Source of the DNA: Dehalococcoidia bacterium
GTDB taxonomy: Bacteria > Chloroflexota > Dehalococcoidia > Tepidiformales > Tepidiformaceae
Direction of reading: 5' to 3'
Length of the DNA stretch: 45,021 bases
Assembly (NCBI GenBank): GCA_009839725.1
Contig: VXPF01000024.1
Span: forward strand, 49,754 to 94,774
Shown here piece by piece: positions 41,332-45,021 of the stretch. The translations under genes were made by a program, and so were the position numbers. Within the stretch, counting starts at the first letter, position 1. Each line of letters begins with the position of its first letter. The notes beneath the pieces are model-generated. The model was not told the DNA's origin and did no database searches. It was given only the letters and a program-made list of their open reading frames with translations.

Positions 41332-42653
41332 GGATGGTTCTCCTTCCGTACCCTCAGCCTCAGGCCGTCTGCGCTCACCACGCGCACCTCTTCGCCTTCC
41401 GCGGCGGAGCCGTCTTCCAGCTCCGCTCGCCAGCGCTCGCCCTGGATAAACACCATGCCGTCTGGCGTAAGCGGCGTACGTGCGACCGCCATTCTACCGA
41501 CAAGAGCCTCCGCCCCGGTCTCCGTTCGAATCTTCCGCATCCGCGCCAGCCCGATCGCCATGGAGACGAATACGACCACCAGCAGGAAGCCCAGGATGCC
41601 AACGACGATGCGGTTGGGCTGGAGCTCCGTGGGCGTGTCCCGGAAAGCGATGATCGCCCCCAGCACAAGGGCCACGAGCCCGCCCCCGGCGAGTATCCCT
41701 CCCGAGGGCACGAACAGCTCCAGCGCGAAGAAAAGAAGCGCGATCCCGATCAGGACCAGCCCGATCGTGTCGACCGGCAGGACGCCCAGCGCCAGGAACC
41801 CGATCGCGATCGCCAGAACCCCGGCGACGCCCGGGAAGATCGCGCCAGGGTTCGAGAGCTCGATGAAGAGCCCGATCATCCCCAGCGAGAGCAGGATCGT
41901 CGCCAGTGTCGGGTTGGCCAGGTGCTCCAGCATGCGCTCCCAGATGGTCATGCTCGTCCGTACACGCTCCGCCTCCGGCAGCCCCGTGAGCGTCACCAGC
42001 AGGCCGGGCTTCAGCTCGATCGTCGATCCATCGATGCGGTGCAGGATCTCGTCGAGGCTGCCCGCCACGAAGTCGACAACGTTCAGCTCCACCGCCTCGG
42101 TCTGCGTCGCCGACACGGCCTCGCGCACCGCTTCCTCCGCCCAGTCCGCGTTCCGGCCTCGCAGCTCCGCGATCCCACGGATGAAGCTGACGGCGTCGTT
42201 CTCGACCTTCTTGCCCAGTTTCCCCTCGATGTCGCTCCCGTCCGCGTTCACCGCCGACGCCGCCCCGATCGAGGTGTTCGGCGCCATCACGGCAACGTGC
42301 GCCGCCATCGTGATGAACGTCCCCGCGCTCGCCGCCCGCGCCCCGTAGGGCGAGACGTAGACCACCACCGGCACGTTCGATGCCTCGATGCGCTGCACGA
42401 TCTCGCGCATGGACGAGCTGAACCCGCCGGGCGTGTCGATCTCGATGACGATGAGTTTTGCGCCCTCGTCCTCGGCCTTGCTGATGCCGCGGTCGATGTA
42501 CCGCTCGGTGATGGGCCCAATGCCGCCGTCTATCTCCAGCAGGTGGACGGCGTCGCGCTCCGTGTCGTCGCTGCCGCACGCAACCCCGATCCCGACCGCG
42601 ATCAGGACCAGCAGGAAGGCGCGGCGAACCATGCGGAGGCGCGGCATCTGCAT
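41328..42653 (-). CDS. NfeD-family membrane serine protease (ClpP-like)
   Basis: A full-length NfeD protein that cleaves the C-terminus of its partner slipin. The signal/lipobox-like N-terminus is [16 protein letters not shown]. The ClpP-like domain has [18 protein letters not shown] and the serine in [17 protein letters not shown], with Lys in the [11 protein letters not shown] region. Residues ~225-370 hold five or six membrane helices, and the C-terminal OB-fold ([19 protein letters not shown]) ends the protein. TATACT (minus, 42656-42661) is a good -10 only 2 bases from the first ATG. The second ATG (42647), two codons later, may be the true start. Confidence 0.92.
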   Translation of the reverse strand: MQMPRLRMVRRAFLLVLIAVGIGVACGSDDTERDAVHLLEIDGGIGPITERYIDRGISKAEDEGAKLIVIEIDTPGGFSSSMREIVQRIEASNVPVVVYVSPYGARAASAGTFITMAAHVAVMAPNTSIGAASAVNADGSDIEGKLGKKVENDAVSFIRGIAELRGRNADWAEEAVREAVSATQTEAVELNVVDFVAGSLDEILHRIDGSTIELKPGLLVTLTGLPEAERVRTSMTIWERMLEHLANPTLATILLSLGMIGLFIELSNPGAIFPGVAGVLAIAIGFLALGVLPVDTIGLVLIGIALLFFALELFVPSGGILAGGGLVALVLGAIIAFRDTPTELQPNRIVVGILGFLLVVVFVSMAIGLARMRKIRTETGAEALVGRMAVARTPLTPDGMVFIQGERWRAELEDGSAAEGEEVRVVSADGLRLRVRKENHP

Positions 42654-42655
42654 CG

Positions 42656-42661
42656 AGTATA
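42656..42661 (-). promoter_or_regulatory. -10 element of nfeD-slipin operon
   Basis: TATACT on the minus strand, near consensus, predicts a transcript starting around 42649. ATG 42653 would lie upstream of it, while ATG 42647 would be almost leaderless. Confidence 0.45.
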
Positions 42662-42716
42662 GCCAGCCGCTTCAGCCGTTTGTGGGAAGGGCGTTACCCT
42701 TGCCACGAGGATTCCG

Positions 42717-43001
42717 ATGCCTTCCGAACCACGCGGCCTGTCAACGCGCATCGATACCCAGCGCCGTCGCGCCATGGCGCGGGAACTCCAGGCCTGGCTG
42801 CGGGAAGAGCGGGAGGAGGAAGTGGGCGAGCTCGCCGCCGGTTTCCTCCTCGACTTCGTGCTCGACCTCGCCGGCCCCGACCTCTACAACGCCGCCCTCA
42901 CCGACGCCGGCAAGGCGTTCCGCGAACACGCCGACATCGTCGAAGCCGAGATCGCTTCGCTCACGCAGGACACGTTCAAGCCGCGCGAAGCGGCGGAGTA
43001 A
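42717..43001 (+). CDS. DUF2164-like protein
   Basis: A 94-residue protein with ELQAWLREEREEEVGELAAGFLLDFVLDLAGPDLYNAALTDA. It matches the small DUF2164 family pattern 'GExAAxFLLDFxLxxxGPxxYNxAxxDA'. No transmembrane segment and no known function. A TACCCT -10-like hexamer (42695-42700) and GAGG precede the ATG. It is divergent from nfeD and convergent with the VOC gene. Confidence 0.75.
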   Translation: MPSEPRGLSTRIDTQRRRAMARELQAWLREEREEEVGELAAGFLLDFVLDLAGPDLYNAALTDAGKAFREHADIVEAEIASLTQDTFKPREAAE

Positions 43002-43016
43002 TCGGTCGGCCCCGAC

Positions 43017-43589
43017 CTACCCTTGCTGGAGAGGCTCCACCGGCGGGAAGGTCGTCTCCCAGAGCTCGTCGAGACCAGCCACGGCCCCTCCGACCACCCC
43101 GGTGTGAATCGGGGGCCCGAGCAGCTCGAGGATGGGGCCGCCGCCTGATGCGTGCAGGTAGGTCAGGCTCCCGGGAAGCGTCTCACCCATGATCTCGTCG
43201 AGCGAGCTGTCGAAGTTCAGCTGCACGACGCCCGCGTTCGGGTAGACCCAGCGGATCTCGCCACCCTTCTCCAGCAGGTCCTTCGTCGCGGACACCACGT
43301 CGTCCACGTACAGGCCGAGGTGCTGGACGCCCTCACCCCGCTCGTCGAGCCACTGCTGATGGGGCGTGTCGCCCCGCACGGGCTGGATGATCTCGGCAAT
43401 GCTGCCGGCAATCGCGCCGTAGTAGACGCGCAGCTCGGCCTCTTCGCCCGCCATCGAGTGGACCATGTAGGGCGGCATCAGGCGGAACTCGGCGCCCAGC
43501 AGGTTCGTGTACGTGTTCGCCATCTCGTCGGCGTCCTTCACGACGAACCCCAGGTGGTGCATGACGGGCTTTCCGGTATGGATGGTCAT
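43017..43589 (-). CDS. VOC-family (glyoxalase/methylmalonyl-CoA epimerase-like) protein
   Basis: A 190-residue protein with two beta-alpha-beta-beta-beta VOC units. The first begins VMHHLGFVVKDADEMANTYTNLLGAEF, giving the metal-binding His; the second is GVQHLGLYVDDVVSATKDLLEKGG, another His; a Glu in PILELLG is a further likely ligand. These fit a mononuclear metal enzyme such as a CoA-ester epimerase or lactoylglutathione lyase. ATG 43589 follows GGAAGAG. A longer start at 43625 lacks support. No partner enzyme is adjacent. Confidence 0.8.
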   Translation of the reverse strand: MTIHTGKPVMHHLGFVVKDADEMANTYTNLLGAEFRLMPPYMVHSMAGEEAELRVYYGAIAGSIAEIIQPVRGDTPHQQWLDERGEGVQHLGLYVDDVVSATKDLLEKGGEIRWVYPNAGVVQLNFDSSLDEIMGETLPGSLTYLHASGGGPILELLGPPIHTGVVGGAVAGLDELWETTFPPVEPLQQG

Positions 43590-43670
43590 GAATCTCTCTT
43601 CCTTGCGTTCAGAGTGCCCGCGCACGCTACGCGACCGCGCGTCCGCGGGCCAGTACGGGGACGGTGGCTC

Positions 43671-44582
43671 CTACGCCAGGCTGGCCCGTACCTCGGCCAG
43701 CCGCCCGATGCAGGCGAGGGCGTGCTCCTGCGTGGGCATCAGGTTGCGCACGATGACGTCCGTGTAGCCCGCCTCCCTGAGCGCGCGGAACTCCGCCGCG
43801 ACCGTCTCCGGACTGCCGATCGCCATCGCCGAGCGGTCGAAACCGCGGTGACCCCCCTCCAGCACCGCTCTCGTCGTCTCCTCCGCCTCCTCGTCGCTCT
43901 CCCCCACGTAGATGTCGCGCCGGATGGCGACGGCGCCGGGGTCCGAGTGGCCGTGGATCTGGCGGCGCTCGTGGTACTCAGCCGACTGGGCTGCCGCCCC
44001 CTCGGGCGTGAGCCCCGGCGCGGCCAGCCACCCGTCGCCGAGGCGCGCCGCGCGGTCGATGGCCCGGCTCGCGACCGCACCGATCCACACCTCTACCCCC
44101 TCGGGCGGGTCCGGCATGATCCGGGCGTTCTCGAATTGCCAGCGCCCGTCCGAGCTGACCGTCTCCCCCGCCCACAGCCGCCGCATGATGTCGAGCGACT
44201 CGTCGAAGCGGGAGGGCCGGTGCTTCACGTTCACGCCAAGGGCCGGGAACTGGTTGTCGTCGGCCCCGACCGCGCACTGCATGATGAAGCGCCCGTCGTG
44301 GAGCGCCGCCGTGGTCGCGATCAACTCGGCCAGCAGGACCGGGTGCCAGAGCGGCAGCAGGAAAAGCGCCCCCGCCGGCTGGTCCCCCCACTCCGCCAGC
44401 ATCCGCCCCAGCAGCGGCACGTTCTGGTAGTAGAGCATCGGCCTGGTGCTGTGGTGGTCGCCCACGAACAGGCTGTCCAACCCCGCTTCGCGCGCGGCTG
44501 CCGCGCGCTCCACGGCCCAGCGCGCGCCCGTGCGCGCGTCCGGCGCCCTCAGTGCCGTCGCCACCGATATCCCGATACGCAT
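43671..44582 (-). CDS. LLM-class (luciferase-like) flavin/F420-dependent oxidoreductase
   Basis: A 303-residue TIM-barrel protein of the bacterial luciferase-like superfamily. It has the opening MRIGISVATALRAP, AAAAREAGLDSLFVGDHHST (flavin/F420 phosphate region), LHDGRFIMQCAVGADDNQF and RPSRFDESLDIMRRLWAGETVS, followed by VEVWIGAVASRAIDRAARLGDGWL. It most resembles F420-dependent members, but FMN cannot be excluded. Start is ATG 44582. It is 16 bases downstream of the solute-binding-protein gene and may share its mRNA. Confidence 0.85.
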   Translation of the reverse strand: MRIGISVATALRAPDARTGARWAVERAAAAREAGLDSLFVGDHHSTRPMLYYQNVPLLGRMLAEWGDQPAGALFLLPLWHPVLLAELIATTAALHDGRFIMQCAVGADDNQFPALGVNVKHRPSRFDESLDIMRRLWAGETVSSDGRWQFENARIMPDPPEGVEVWIGAVASRAIDRAARLGDGWLAAPGLTPEGAAAQSAEYHERRQIHGHSDPGAVAIRRDIYVGESDEEAEETTRAVLEGGHRGFDRSAMAIGSPETVAAEFRALREAGYTDVIVRNLMPTQEHALACIGRLAEVRASLA

Positions 44583-44598
44583 GGCCCAACTCCTTCCG

Positions 44599-45021
44599 TC
44601 AGCGCTCGTAGGCGATGACGTCTACGTCCTCGATAGTGCCGTCTGCCGTGAACCGCCAGATGCCGATGTAGCCTCGCCGGAGGTCGCCGTGTTCGTCCCA
44701 GTCCATGGAGGTGGAGCCTCCTTCGTAGTCGACCTCTCCGCCGTCCCCGATGATGGTCAGGCCGCGGGCGATGCCCTGCGCTCCAGGCGGCACCTGTTCG
44801 CCGGGCGCGGAGGCGATGCCTCGGAGCGCGTCGCGAATGGCTGTGCCTTCCGTGGCGCCTGCTGCCTCCGCCGCGAGGGCGATGGCGATGGTGGCGTCGT
44901 AGGTCTCCTTCACGTAGGTCGCCTCCGTGCCCCTCCCGTACTCGTCGCGGAACGCCTCGTCCCAGAGGATGGTGGTCGGGTTGTCATGGGAGGGGCCGCT
45001 GACGGTGCCGTACATGCCGGC
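44599..45021 (-). CDS. branched-chain amino-acid-type ABC substrate-binding protein, C-terminal part
   Basis: About 140 C-terminal residues of a periplasmic-binding-fold type I (LivK-like) protein; the gene continues beyond the right edge. ILWDEAFRDEYGRGTEATYVKETYDATIAIALAAEAAG matches the second-lobe helix and DAT/DAI region of this family, and YIGIWRFTADGTIEDVDVIAYER is the usual end. It would bind amino acids or short amides outside the cell for an ABC importer. The permease and ATPase genes are not in the window. Confidence 0.82.
   Translation of the reverse strand, partial: AGMYGTVSGPSHDNPTTILWDEAFRDEYGRGTEATYVKETYDATIAIALAAEAAGATEGTAIRDALRGIASAPGEQVPPGAQGIARGLTIIGDGGEVDYEGGSTSMDWDEHGDLRRGYIGIWRFTADGTIEDVDVIAYER

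Overview
The window is a dense, high-GC bacterial chromosome segment: about 55 protein genes, two tRNAs, an SRP RNA and very little intergenic DNA. Many neighbouring genes overlap by 4 bases (ATGA or GTGA). I infer a Chloroflexota (Dehalococcoidia-like) bacterium. The grounds are the Gram-positive-type large SRP RNA with an Rpf/YabE-like gene beside ksgA, the family III CoA transferase and LLM-oxidoreductase content, slipin/NfeD, and GTG/TTG starts on a high-GC background. No rRNA gene or phylogenetic marker was tested. There are no insertion sequences, prophage genes or CRISPR arrays.

Layout. 1-4013 (+): tail of der, plsY, gpsA, a HEAT-repeat gene, a Nudix hydrolase and a GNAT acetyltransferase. 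4010-8047 (-): mutS2, rarA and a small thioredoxin-fold protein. 8171-10206 (+): biotin carboxylase plus biotin carrier protein. 10258-13804 (+): SRP RNA, an Rpf/YabE-like 3D-domain protein, ksgA and ispE, then a membrane protein, a PHP-domain protein, a DUF4177-like protein and a CoA transferase up to 16493. 16506-17483 (-): hemB. 17506-23083: sulfate assimilation, with sulfite/nitrite reductase on - and divergent cysH, cysC, sat and a putative permease on +. 23080-25183 (-): lipoprotein, small membrane proteins and a methyltransferase. 25204-27399 (+): crotonase and MFS transporter. 27420-30047 (-): tRNA-Phe, proS, dtd and an FmdB-type zinc ribbon. 30153-33303 (+): tRNA-Ser, two tandem selenoprotein genes and an SDR. 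33313-39391 (-): TVP38 protein, epoxide-hydrolase-like protein, then cdsA, uppS, frr, pyrH, tsf and rpsB. 39541-40489 (+): a small leader ORF with a terminator, then birA. 40498-42653 (-): slipin and NfeD. 42717-45021: DUF2164-like, VOC and LLM genes, and a truncated amino-acid-type binding protein.

The most interesting item is the pair of tandem genes at 30314-31360 and 31460-32506. Each is a redoxin-domain protein broken at the same codon (136) by an in-frame TGA that falls in the redox active site (Trp-Sec-Gly-Cys). The 33 bases from the TGA are identical in both copies and fold into a hairpin with the GGUCU loop expected of a bacterial SECIS element. They are best annotated as two full-length selenoproteins, not four fragments. 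Their N-terminal module of about 100 residues carries a conserved Cys-x4-Cys and is not one I recognise.

Other points: a 19-codon ORF with a perfect Shine-Dalgarno sequence and strong terminator between rpsB and birA; a terminator-like hairpin plus 7-codon ORF before cysC; and repeated -10 hexamers placed 6-7 bases from ATG, suggesting leaderless transcripts.
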